Shown one piece after another: positions 55,689 to 63,061 of a DNA stretch of 64,000 bases (positions are counted from its first letter, which is position 1; each line of letters starts with the position of its first letter). The stretch lies in NCBI GenBank assembly GCA_031432545.1, contig JAVKGX010000005.1, positions 79,591-143,590 on the forward strand. The letters run 5' to 3'. The position numbers and the translations under genes are program-made. A model generated the notes under the pieces. It saw only the letters and a program-made list of their open reading frames with translations, ran no database searches and had not been told where the DNA came from. Source of the stretch: Armatimonadota bacterium (GTDB taxonomy: Bacteria; Sysuimicrobiota; Sysuimicrobiia; Sysuimicrobiales; Sysuimicrobiaceae).

Positions 55689-56686
55689 CGTTGCGTCCCT
55701 GCTCCTGCCGGCGCGGCATCGGCGGGGGCGGAACGGGCCGCCACGCGCCCCCGCGGCCGCGCCCCCAACGCCACCAGCACGCCCCTAGGCATCACCAGCG
55801 AGATCACCAAGAGGATCACGCCGTAGACGGCGATGGCCGGGATGGGGAGTTGCACGTAGTTCTTCAACACCACGTCGATTCCGCGCAGCGTGACCGCGCC
55901 GACCACGGGACCCCAGACCAGACCGCTGCCCCCGATCATCGCCGCGATGACCGGGAACAGGCTGCGGTCGGCACCCAGGACAACGGAGACGTCGATGTAG
56001 CCGGAGTGCAGGCCGAAGACACCGCCGGCCATCGCGGTCGGCATGGCTCCCAGCGCCAGCGCGGTCTGCTTGGTGCGGAAACGATCGATGCCGCTGGCTT
56101 CCGATGCGAGTTCGCTTTCCCGAATCGCCGTCATCGCCAGCCCCAACCGGCTGCCGGCCAGCAGGTGGTTCAGGGCCAGCGAACCGACCGCGAGGGCAAG
56201 CGTCAGCAGGTAAGCAGCCCTCAGCGACAGGTAGTGCTGGGCCGGAACGTACAAACCGTGCGAGCCGCCCGTCAGATCCGGAAGGTTGTCCACGAGCAGA
56301 CGCAGCAGCAGCAACAGGGCGAACGTGGCCACTGCGAAGTAGGCGTCGCGTAGCCGCAGCAACGGGTAGGCGACGATGGCCGCAAAGCCGGCGGCCACGA
56401 GGCCTCCGGACAGCACCGCGGCTGCTACGCCCGCGGGGCCAGCTTCGCCGAGGGTCGGCACGCGCAGCAGCAACAGGAAGGTCGTGTAGGCGCCGATGCC
56501 AAAGAAGGTGGCCTGACCTAGGTTGTACAGACCGAGGAACCCGCCCAGCAAGTCGTAGTTGCACGCAAGCGTGATCAGCAGGAACGTGAACAGCAGCGCG
56601 GTCACCAGGTCGCGTGTCAGCACGAGCGGCGCCACCAGCAGGGCACCCAACCCCATCGCCAGACCCCACCATCTGAAGGCGTTCAT
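55685..56686 (-). CDS. livM: Second Liv-type ABC permease LivM
   Basis: A 333-residue permease with the LivM features YDLLGGFLGLYNLGQATFFGIGAYTTFLLL, RDAYFAVATFALLLLLRLL, SRLGLAMTAIRESELASEASGI (ATPase-contact loop) and PVVGAVTLRGIDVVL. Unlike the first Liv operon, this LivM is not fused to an ATPase; the C-terminus is a short basic/Pro-Ala tail. It overlaps both neighbours by four bases, showing that uptake and hydroxylase genes form one transcript. Confidence 0.92.
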   Translation of the reverse strand: MNAFRWWGLAMGLGALLVAPLVLTRDLVTALLFTFLLITLACNYDLLGGFLGLYNLGQATFFGIGAYTTFLLLLRVPTLGEAGPAGVAAAVLSGGLVAAGFAAIVAYPLLRLRDAYFAVATFALLLLLRLLVDNLPDLTGGSHGLYVPAQHYLSLRAAYLLTLALAVGSLALNHLLAGSRLGLAMTAIRESELASEASGIDRFRTKQTALALGAMPTAMAGGVFGLHSGYIDVSVVLGADRSLFPVIAAMIGGSGLVWGPVVGAVTLRGIDVVLKNYVQLPIPAIAVYGVILLVISLVMPRGVLVALGARPRGRVAARSAPADAAPAGAGTQR

Positions 56687-57576
56687 CGCAGCAGACCTCC
56701 CAGCAGACCTGAGGGGCGCAGGAGGAGGACGGCGAACAGGACCAGCAGGTAGGTCAACGGCGACCAGACCGGTCCGATCCAGAAACCCGTGAACACCTCG
56801 GCCACGCCGAGGGCGAGCCCCGCCCACAGGGCGCCGGGCAGGTTGCCCACCCCGCCCGCAGCGGAGACCGTGAAGGCGATCATGGTCAAGCGGAGTCCGT
56901 CGTAGGGGCCCAGCGGTACGGCGACGACGTAGAACGTCCCTGCGAGGGCGGTCGCGGCGATCCCCAGCGTCAGGATCGTGCGCGAAACGCGTCGCGGGTC
57001 GAGTCCGATGACGAGGGCGCCCGTTCGGTTCTGGGCGACCGCCCGTGCCTCTTTGCCGATGCGGGTACGGGTGAGGAACAGGTGAAACAACACGACCGCC
57101 GCTGCGGAGAACGCGAGCACGCTGGCCCGCGGGCCGGATACCGTGACGTCGCCGAGCCGCAGCGACGTGACGCCGAGCTGGAGCGCGAAGATCGGCTGCG
57201 GCTCGACCGCACGGGCCCAGTACACGCCCAGCAGCGACTCCAACGCGAGGGCCAAGCCAAAAGTGGCCATGATCGAACCCACCAGGATCTCGGTGGTAGA
57301 GCGCGCCGTCAGCGGCCGAACCAGCGCGGCCTCGAAGAGACCGCCCACGACCAGGAACACCACAACGACCACCGCCAGTCCCAGGGCGAAGGGCATCCCG
57401 ACATGGCGGACGAGCAGCGTACCCAAGGCAGCCCCTAAGACCATCACGACGCCGTGCGACACGTTCAACACGTGCGTCGTCGCGAGGATCAAAGAGAAGG
57501 CGAAGGCCATCAGCGCGTACAAACCTCCCAACACCACGCCACCCAGCAGCAGTTCGAAGAAAAGGGGCCAGCTCAT
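56683..57576 (-). CDS. livH: Second Liv-type ABC permease LivH
   Basis: A 297-residue permease with about eight hydrophobic segments: GGLYALMAFAFSLILATTHVLNVSHGVVMVLG, RTRIGKEARAVAQNRTGALVIGL (ATPase-contact loop) and GGVGNLPGALWAGLALGVAE. It pairs with LivM in the membrane channel. Its ATG lies eight bases after the livF stop, and its stop overlaps the livM start. Confidence 0.92.
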   Translation of the reverse strand: MSWPLFFELLLGGVVLGGLYALMAFAFSLILATTHVLNVSHGVVMVLGAALGTLLVRHVGMPFALGLAVVVVVFLVVGGLFEAALVRPLTARSTTEILVGSIMATFGLALALESLLGVYWARAVEPQPIFALQLGVTSLRLGDVTVSGPRASVLAFSAAAVVLFHLFLTRTRIGKEARAVAQNRTGALVIGLDPRRVSRTILTLGIAATALAGTFYVVAVPLGPYDGLRLTMIAFTVSAAGGVGNLPGALWAGLALGVAEVFTGFWIGPVWSPLTYLLVLFAVLLLRPSGLLGGLLR

Positions 57577-57583
57577 CTCGACC

Positions 57584-58285
57584 TCACACCGCCAAGTAGG
57601 TGGTGCGCAGATGGGGACTGTCCAGCAGATCGGACGCCGAGCCCTCCATCACCACACGACCTGCCTCCATCACGTAGCCGCGGTGCGCGACCGCCAACAC
57701 CTCGTGCACGTGCTGCTCGACAACCAGCAACGTCAGGCCGCGCCGCTTGAGAAGCCGGAGTTTCTCGTACAGGGCGTCGACGACGCGCGGTGCCAGTCCC
57801 AGGGACGGCTCGTCCAGCATCAGCAACGACGGGCTCGCCATGAGTGCGCGGGCGATGGCCAGCATCTGCTGCTCCCCGCCCGACAGCGTGCCGGCCAGCT
57901 GGCGCCTACGATCGCGCAGCACCGGGAAGAGTTCGTACACTTCCGCTTCGAGGTCGGCAAAGGTGCGCCCGCGCCCGGGCACGAAGCCCAGCTCCAGGTT
58001 CTCCGCAACCCGCATCAGCGGGAACAGCTCGCGACCCTCGGGAACCAAAGCCATGCCGACCCGCACGCGGGCAGCGGGGGATGTGCTGGCCAGCGACCGG
58101 CCCGCATAGCGGACGTCCCCCGCCGCGAGGGGGAGCAGCCCCTGGACCGCGCGCAGCGTGCTGGTCTTGCCTGCGCCGTTGGGACCCAGCAGGGCCACCG
58201 TCTCCCCCTCCGCCACGCGGAACGTCGCATCCCAGACGGCGTGGAAGTCGCCGTACTTCACGTGGAGGCCGACGACTTCAAGCAC
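57584..58285 (-). CDS. livF: Second Liv-type ABC ATPase LivF
   Basis: A 233-residue ATPase: Walker A LLGPNGAGKTSTLRAVQG, LivF-type ALVPEGRELFPLM, signature LSGGEQQMLAIARALM, Walker B LLMLDEPSLGLAP and VEQHVHEVLAVA. The GTG at 58285 lies within the end of livG (eight-base overlap) after GAGGTG. It energises transport together with LivG. Confidence 0.93.
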   Translation of the reverse strand: MLEVVGLHVKYGDFHAVWDATFRVAEGETVALLGPNGAGKTSTLRAVQGLLPLAAGDVRYAGRSLASTSPAARVRVGMALVPEGRELFPLMRVAENLELGFVPGRGRTFADLEAEVYELFPVLRDRRRQLAGTLSGGEQQMLAIARALMASPSLLMLDEPSLGLAPRVVDALYEKLRLLKRRGLTLLVVEQHVHEVLAVAHRGYVMEAGRVVMEGSASDLLDSPHLRTTYLAV

Positions 58286-59024
58286 CCAGCACCTCGGCGC
58301 GGCGCTCGCCCAAGTACGCCCGGACAACCTGGGGATCGGCCATCACCGCCTCCGGAGGGCCGTCGGCGATCAGGCGCCCCTGATCGAGGACGACCACTCG
58401 ATCGCACAGCCGGGCGGTGAGGCGTACGTTGTGCTCGACCATGACGATCGTGAGGCCCAGCTCTTCGTTGAGGCGCCGTACCGTCTGCGCCATATGCTCG
58501 AGGTCCTCCTGCACGAGGCCCGCCATGACCTCGTCCAGGCAGAGCAGGCGTGGCCCGGTGCCCAGGGCCCGTGCCATCTCCAGCCGCTTGCGCTCCGGGA
58601 GGTTGAGGGAGTCGGCTGGTTGGTCAGCGAGATCGTCCAGGTGCAGCCAGTGCAGGATGCGGCGCGCCTGGGCTCGAGCCTGCCCGACGGTCGCCCCGCG
58701 CCCGTACCGCCCGTACAGGTAGCTCACCGTCACGTTGTCGAGGACAGTCATCTGCGCGAAGGGTTGCACGATCTGGAACGTGCGCACCAGGCCGAGCCGA
58801 CAGACGCGATGGGCGGGGATCCCCGTCACGTCCCGCCCCGCGAACACGACGCGACCGCCATCCGGACGCAGGAAACCGGAGACGACGTGGAACAGTGTCG
58901 TCTTGCCGGCTCCGTTGGGGCCGATCAGGCCCAACCTCTCGCGCTCGGTGACCGTGAAGCTCACTCCGTCGAGAGCGATGACGCCCCCGAATCGCTTGCG
59001 GATGTCTCGGACCTCCAGCAGCAC
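58278..59024 (-). CDS. livG: Second Liv-type ABC ATPase LivG
   Basis: A 248-residue ATPase: FGGVIALDGVSFTV, Walker A IGPNGAGKTTLFHVVSG, VRTFQIVQPFAQMTVLDNV, a diverged signature SLNLPERKRLEMARAL (usual in this LivG branch), Walker B LLCLDEVMAGL and MVEHNVRLTARLCDRV. The GTG at 59024 follows GGAGGG. It lies 17 bases after the livK stop. Confidence 0.92.
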   Translation of the reverse strand: MLLEVRDIRKRFGGVIALDGVSFTVTERERLGLIGPNGAGKTTLFHVVSGFLRPDGGRVVFAGRDVTGIPAHRVCRLGLVRTFQIVQPFAQMTVLDNVTVSYLYGRYGRGATVGQARAQARRILHWLHLDDLADQPADSLNLPERKRLEMARALGTGPRLLCLDEVMAGLVQEDLEHMAQTVRRLNEELGLTIVMVEHNVRLTARLCDRVVVLDQGRLIADGPPEAVMADPQVVRAYLGERRAEVLGA

Positions 59025-59041
59025 CGCACCCTCCGACGTAC

Positions 59042-60259
59042 CTACCGAGGGCGCCGGTACGCGGTGTCGGCGAGCTCGCGCGGCCAGACCACGTTCACCT
59101 TCCCGTCCTGGATCTGCGCGACGTACGCCGTCTGGTTGCCGTGCCCGTTCAGCACCTGGCCGGCGACCGTCAGGTTCCAGCTGAAGCGGAACGCGCCGAT
59201 GACCGTGCGGACTTCGAACTGCGGATCGCGCATCGTCTGCGCGATGGCCTCACGGTCCAGGCGGCCGGTTCGCTCGATCGCCGCCCGGATGACGTCCAGG
59301 GCCACGATGCGGTTGGCCACCCAGGGCAGGTCGTAGGGGTCGCGTCCCATGCGCTGGAAGATGCGCCGCGAGCGCTCGTCCAGGGCACGGCGTGCGGTGT
59401 AGGTGGCCCCGACCACGTCCTCGGCGGTTCCGCCCACCGCCTGGACGAACGGGAAGGCCAGCGCCCGCACGTACGTCTCCTTGGGCCGCAATCCCAGTTC
59501 GCGCGCCTGGCGCAAAAACGCGATCGACGGGGCGGTCCAGAGGCCCAGGAACATCACGTCGGGATTGAGGGCGCGCCACCGTGCCAGGACCGCCGAGAAG
59601 TCCGAGTGACCGAACGGGACGATCTGCTGGTCGACGATGCGCAGTCCGGCCTCGCGCGCGTACGCGACGGCACCGGCGGTCACGTCGCGCGTATGTGCGC
59701 TGTCTTCGTACACGAACGCCACCGTGCGTACGGGTGTGCCCGCGGAAACGCTTTGGCCTACAAGCTCGAAATAGCTGCGCGTCCACCACAGCCCGGGTGC
59801 CAGGGTCCCGAACAGGTATCGGAAGTTGCGGGCGAAGATCGCGCGGTCGTTGGCCTCCATCGCGACCATCGGGATGCGCAGGCGCTCGGCGACGGTGGAC
59901 GCCCGCAGGGTGATCGGGCTGGTCGCCGGGCCGAAGAACATCAGCACGTTGTCGACCGCCGCCAACCGTTCGTACAGCTCCACCGCCTTGTCCGCCGAGC
60001 TCTCGTCGTCGTACAGGACCATCTCGACGGGCAGCCGCCGGCCGAGTTCGCGGACCATGATCCCGCCGTCCTCGTTGATCGCGCGGACCCACTCCCGCAT
60101 GAACTGCTGGTAAACGGGACCCCACTCGGCCGCAAACGGACCGGTCACCGCGAGCGTGCCGCCGAGTCGGATGCTGGGCGCCGGCGCCGCCATCGCTCCC
60201 ACCGTCAGGAGGCTGAGGGTGATCGCCGCCACGATCCGCACTGCCCACGCCTTGTTCAT
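59042..60259 (-). CDS. livK: Second Liv-type ABC substrate-binding protein
   Basis: A 405-residue exported protein: signal peptide VRIVAAITLSLLTVGAMAAP, then SIRLGGTLAVTGPFAAEWG, the ligand-region FFGPATSPITLRAST, MEANDRAIFARNFRYLFG and FVYEDSAHTRDVTAGAVAYA. It resembles LivK-type proteins that bind aromatic acids, amides or amino acids. The ligand is presumably the substrate of the catabolic enzymes encoded in the same operon. A strong AGGAGGGAG precedes the ATG. Confidence 0.9.
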   Translation of the reverse strand: MNKAWAVRIVAAITLSLLTVGAMAAPAPSIRLGGTLAVTGPFAAEWGPVYQQFMREWVRAINEDGGIMVRELGRRLPVEMVLYDDESSADKAVELYERLAAVDNVLMFFGPATSPITLRASTVAERLRIPMVAMEANDRAIFARNFRYLFGTLAPGLWWTRSYFELVGQSVSAGTPVRTVAFVYEDSAHTRDVTAGAVAYAREAGLRIVDQQIVPFGHSDFSAVLARWRALNPDVMFLGLWTAPSIAFLRQARELGLRPKETYVRALAFPFVQAVGGTAEDVVGATYTARRALDERSRRIFQRMGRDPYDLPWVANRIVALDVIRAAIERTGRLDREAIAQTMRDPQFEVRTVIGAFRFSWNLTVAGQVLNGHGNQTAYVAQIQDGKVNVVWPRELADTAYRRPR

Positions 60260-60291
60260 GGTTCTCCCTCCTCGTGTGTACTCTCCGCCTT

Positions 60292-61089
60292 TCAGACGTC
60301 CATGATCGCCTTTCGCTGACCGCCGTCGAGCGTGATCCACGCGCCGTTCATGAAGCTGGCGCGCTCCGAAGCCACGAACACGACCACCGCGGCCACCTCC
60401 TCGGGTGTGCAGATGCGCCCCAGCGGGATGCTCTCGATGGCCCGCCGGCTGGCCTGTTCGATCGACATCCCCTTGTCCCGCGCGTAGGCGGCGACCAGAC
60501 CATCCCACCGCTCCGTGGCCACCGGGCCGGGGTTGACGGCGTTGACGAGGATCCCGTGAGGGCCGTACTGCTCGGCCAGCGCGGAGGTCATCGCGAGGTC
60601 GGCGGCGTTGGCGGCGCTGGCGGTCAGCTCCCAGTACGCCGGTTTGATCCCATCGTTGCCGACCACGTTGACGATCCTCCCGCCGCCCCGCCGCAGCAGG
60701 TGGGGGACGGCGGCCTTGGTGCAGCGGACGTACCCCATGAACTTCAGCTGGAGGCTGAGTTGCCAGTCGTCCTCGGTGAGGTCCAACAGCAGCCCGCCGG
60801 GGGAGGCGCCGGCGCAGTTGACGAGGACGTCGAGGCCGCCGAAGTGCGCCGCAGCCGCGTCGACGCACCGCTGCGCGTCCTCCCACTTCGTCATGTCCCC
60901 CGCAATCCAGAAGACTGGACTGCCGGTCTCGGTGCGGATCGCATCCGCGGCCGCGCGCAAAGCGGGCTCGCCCCGCGCGCAGATCGCCACGCGAGCGCCT
61001 TCGCGGGCGAACTCGAGTGCGCAGGCTCGCCCGATGCCCTTGGACCCGCCGGTAATGAACACCACCTTGTCTCGGAGTCCCAGTTCCAT
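60292..61089 (-). CDS. Atypical short-chain dehydrogenase/reductase family protein
   Basis: A 265-residue SDR with an intact NAD(P)-binding end (VVFITGGSKGIGRACALEFARE), structural NCAGASPGG and C-terminal VNPGPVATERWD and SFMNGAWITLDGG. The catalytic YxxxK is missing: the aligned stretch is TASAANAADLA, placing Ala157 and Asn161 where Tyr and Lys should be. Either it uses another mechanism (some SDR subgroups with AGGAGN-type loops do) or it has lost dehydrogenase activity. AAGGAGGG precedes the ATG. It stands between the nitrilase-type gene and livK. Confidence 0.82.
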   Translation of the reverse strand: MELGLRDKVVFITGGSKGIGRACALEFAREGARVAICARGEPALRAAADAIRTETGSPVFWIAGDMTKWEDAQRCVDAAAAHFGGLDVLVNCAGASPGGLLLDLTEDDWQLSLQLKFMGYVRCTKAAVPHLLRRGGGRIVNVVGNDGIKPAYWELTASAANAADLAMTSALAEQYGPHGILVNAVNPGPVATERWDGLVAAYARDKGMSIEQASRRAIESIPLGRICTPEEVAAVVVFVASERASFMNGAWITLDGGQRKAIMDV

Positions 61090-61118
61090 CCTTGCCCTCC
61101 TTCCCGCCCCGCAGAAGA

Positions 61119-61982
61119 CTATCGCGACTCGTACACGACGGACGTCGCCCGTGCCAACTCCCCATAGAGTTCGGGTCGACGGTCGGCGACGAGATCCATC
61201 TCGGGGGTGCGGCGCGATCCTTCGGCCGCATGCAGATCGCAGTCCGCGACCAACAGCGCTTCCTCCGCGTGCGGACCGGGTCCGGCGACGGCGAACCCAC
61301 TGGGCGCGAACACACCGCTGCAGCCGAGCGCGCGCACCCCTCCGTCTTGGCCTGCGCGGTTGGCGCAGGCGATCCACAGCCGGCTGCCGTATGCGTGGCC
61401 GGCAGCCAGGTAGTCCGCACCGCACCACCCGCGGTCGTCCCACGGCCGGGACTTGCCACGGTCTGTCCAGGTCGTCGGCACACAGACGATGTGCGCGCCC
61501 CTGAGCATCAGCAGGCGGACCACTTCCGCGAACCTGAGGTCGTAGCAGATCAGCATTCCGATCCGGCCCAAGGGTGTCTGCCAGACACCGGGTGCCGCGT
61601 CCCCTGGGTCGAACACCTCTCGCTCGTGGTGGTACAGGTGGGCTTTGCGATAGGCGCCGACCAGGCCCGCCGGTCCTACGAGCACGGCCGTGTTGTACAG
61701 ACGCGTCCCCAAACGCTCCGGGAGCCCTGCGACCAGGTGCATCCCCGTCTGCGCCGCAATCGCCGTCCACTGCTGCACCGTCGGGCCGTCCAACGGCTCG
61801 GCTGCGGATTCCACGTCAGCGCGAGAGCAAAAGTCGTACGACACCGTGGACAACTCCGGGAGCACGGCGAGCGCCGCTCCGGCGTCCGCCGCGCAGCCGA
61901 GCAGATCGGCGATGCGCTCCCGCGTGGATGTGGGGTCGTCCCAGCATCCCGCCATCTGGATCACGGCCACCCGTACCTTCAT
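61119..61982 (-). CDS. Nitrilase-superfamily carbon-nitrogen hydrolase
   Basis: A 287-residue C-N hydrolase with the Glu-Lys-Cys triad at Glu43 (LPELSTVSYD), Lys113 (YRKAHLYHHE) and Cys146 (LICYDLRFAE). Such enzymes cleave amides, carbamoyl groups or nitriles; the amidase/carbamoylase branch fits the YDLRFAE form better than true nitrilase. In an operon with a Mo hydroxylase and a ring-cleavage-like enzyme it could hydrolyse an open-chain amide intermediate. It overlaps the VOC gene by four bases. Confidence 0.88.
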   Translation of the reverse strand: MKVRVAVIQMAGCWDDPTSTRERIADLLGCAADAGAALAVLPELSTVSYDFCSRADVESAAEPLDGPTVQQWTAIAAQTGMHLVAGLPERLGTRLYNTAVLVGPAGLVGAYRKAHLYHHEREVFDPGDAAPGVWQTPLGRIGMLICYDLRFAEVVRLLMLRGAHIVCVPTTWTDRGKSRPWDDRGWCGADYLAAGHAYGSRLWIACANRAGQDGGVRALGCSGVFAPSGFAVAGPGPHAEEALLVADCDLHAAEGSRRTPEMDLVADRRPELYGELARATSVVYESR

Positions 61983-62392
61983 GGCCCGTCCTGCAGGGGC
62001 TGCGTGAGTTCGACCAAAAGGCCTTCGACGAGGGGTTGGGCGAGGAACGCGATGAGCGTGTTGCCGGCCCCCGGGCGCGGGTTCGCCTCGCGGAGTTCCA
62101 CCCCTCGCGCACGCAGCCAGCGCATCGCGTCTTCAATGTCATCGACCTGAAGCGCGACGTGTTGTATCCCCTCGCCGTGCTCGTCCAGCCAACGCCGGTT
62201 GAAGTCGTCGGCCAGGGGCTGGATGAGTTCCACGAGCGTTCCCGCCACGGGCACGAACCCGATCCGCAGGACCCCCGGCCCGTAGTCTTCCCAGTGTTGG
62301 ACCTCCAGTCCCAGGGCGTCGCGCAACGTCCGGGCGACCGCCTGCGCGTCGCGCACGACCACGCCGATGTGGTGGATTCCGCGTACCCTCAT
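61979..62392 (-). CDS. VOC-family protein (methylmalonyl-CoA epimerase-like)
   Basis: A 137-residue two-module vicinal-oxygen-chelate protein: MRVRGIHHIGVVVRDAQAVA, LVELIQPLADD, GIQHVALQVDDIEDAMRWL and LVELTQPL give the His/Glu/His/Glu metal-ligand pattern of methylmalonyl-CoA epimerase. VOC proteins also include dioxygenases and isomerases, so epimerase is only the nearest likeness. It overlaps both neighbours by four bases. Confidence 0.85.
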   Translation of the reverse strand: MRVRGIHHIGVVVRDAQAVARTLRDALGLEVQHWEDYGPGVLRIGFVPVAGTLVELIQPLADDFNRRWLDEHGEGIQHVALQVDDIEDAMRWLRARGVELREANPRPGAGNTLIAFLAQPLVEGLLVELTQPLQDGP

Positions 62393-63057
62393 GGGTCGAC
62401 TAGGGCTGCGACCCGCGCCGGTCCGCCGTTTCCTCCTCTGACCGGGACGGGCATCGCGATCAGCGTGAAATGCTGCCGCCCGATCCGATCCAGGTTGATC
62501 AGGTTCTCGATGAGGCAGACGTTCGCTCCCAAAGTGATCCGGTGGACCGGATACTTGGGTTGTCCCGCCGGCTTGGCAGGCCCGCCGTCGACGGGGAAGT
62601 CCACGGCCAGCGCCCGCGCGCCCCGTTCGACCAGCCAGCGCGCCGCCTCTTCCGACAGGTACGGGTTGTCCTTGTACAGCGACGGATCGTTCCAGTGCGC
62701 CTGGGCCCACCCGGTCCACAGGACCACGCGTCGATCCTGTAGCTCCGAGGGACCTTGGATGGCGCCGACGAGGTGATCGACCATCAGTGGTTCTCCCGGC
62801 CGCGCCCCAGAGCGTAAGTCCAGCATCACGGCCGGACCGTTCAGCCACTCCAGGGGCACGCGGTCGATGGTCAGTCCGTCGGGCACGAAGTGGTAGGGGG
62901 CATCGACGTGGGTGCCGGTGTGGATGCTGAACGTGGCAAAGCCGGTGGACAGACCGTGCAGTTCGTGGTGGTGGATGGGCACGTAGTAGATGTGCGGGTG
63001 GCCGGGGACGGGTTGGACTTCTGGGCCCCAGGGGATCGTCAGGTCGACCCACCGCAT
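62389..63057 (-). CDS. Cyclase-family metal-dependent hydrolase (kynurenine formamidase-like)
   Basis: A 222-residue protein of the cyclase family (PF04199 type) with the metal-binding signature HTGTHVDAPYHF (His46, His50, Asp52, His56) and DFPVDGG. Members hydrolyse N-formyl amides (kynurenine formamidase) or cyclic amides and imides. In this operon it could deformylate or open an amide product. The ATG at 63057 lies five bases after the stop of the preceding gene. Confidence 0.87.
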   Translation of the reverse strand: MRWVDLTIPWGPEVQPVPGHPHIYYVPIHHHELHGLSTGFATFSIHTGTHVDAPYHFVPDGLTIDRVPLEWLNGPAVMLDLRSGARPGEPLMVDHLVGAIQGPSELQDRRVVLWTGWAQAHWNDPSLYKDNPYLSEEAARWLVERGARALAVDFPVDGGPAKPAGQPKYPVHRITLGANVCLIENLINLDRIGRQHFTLIAMPVPVRGGNGGPARVAALVDP

Positions 63058-63061
63058 CCGC

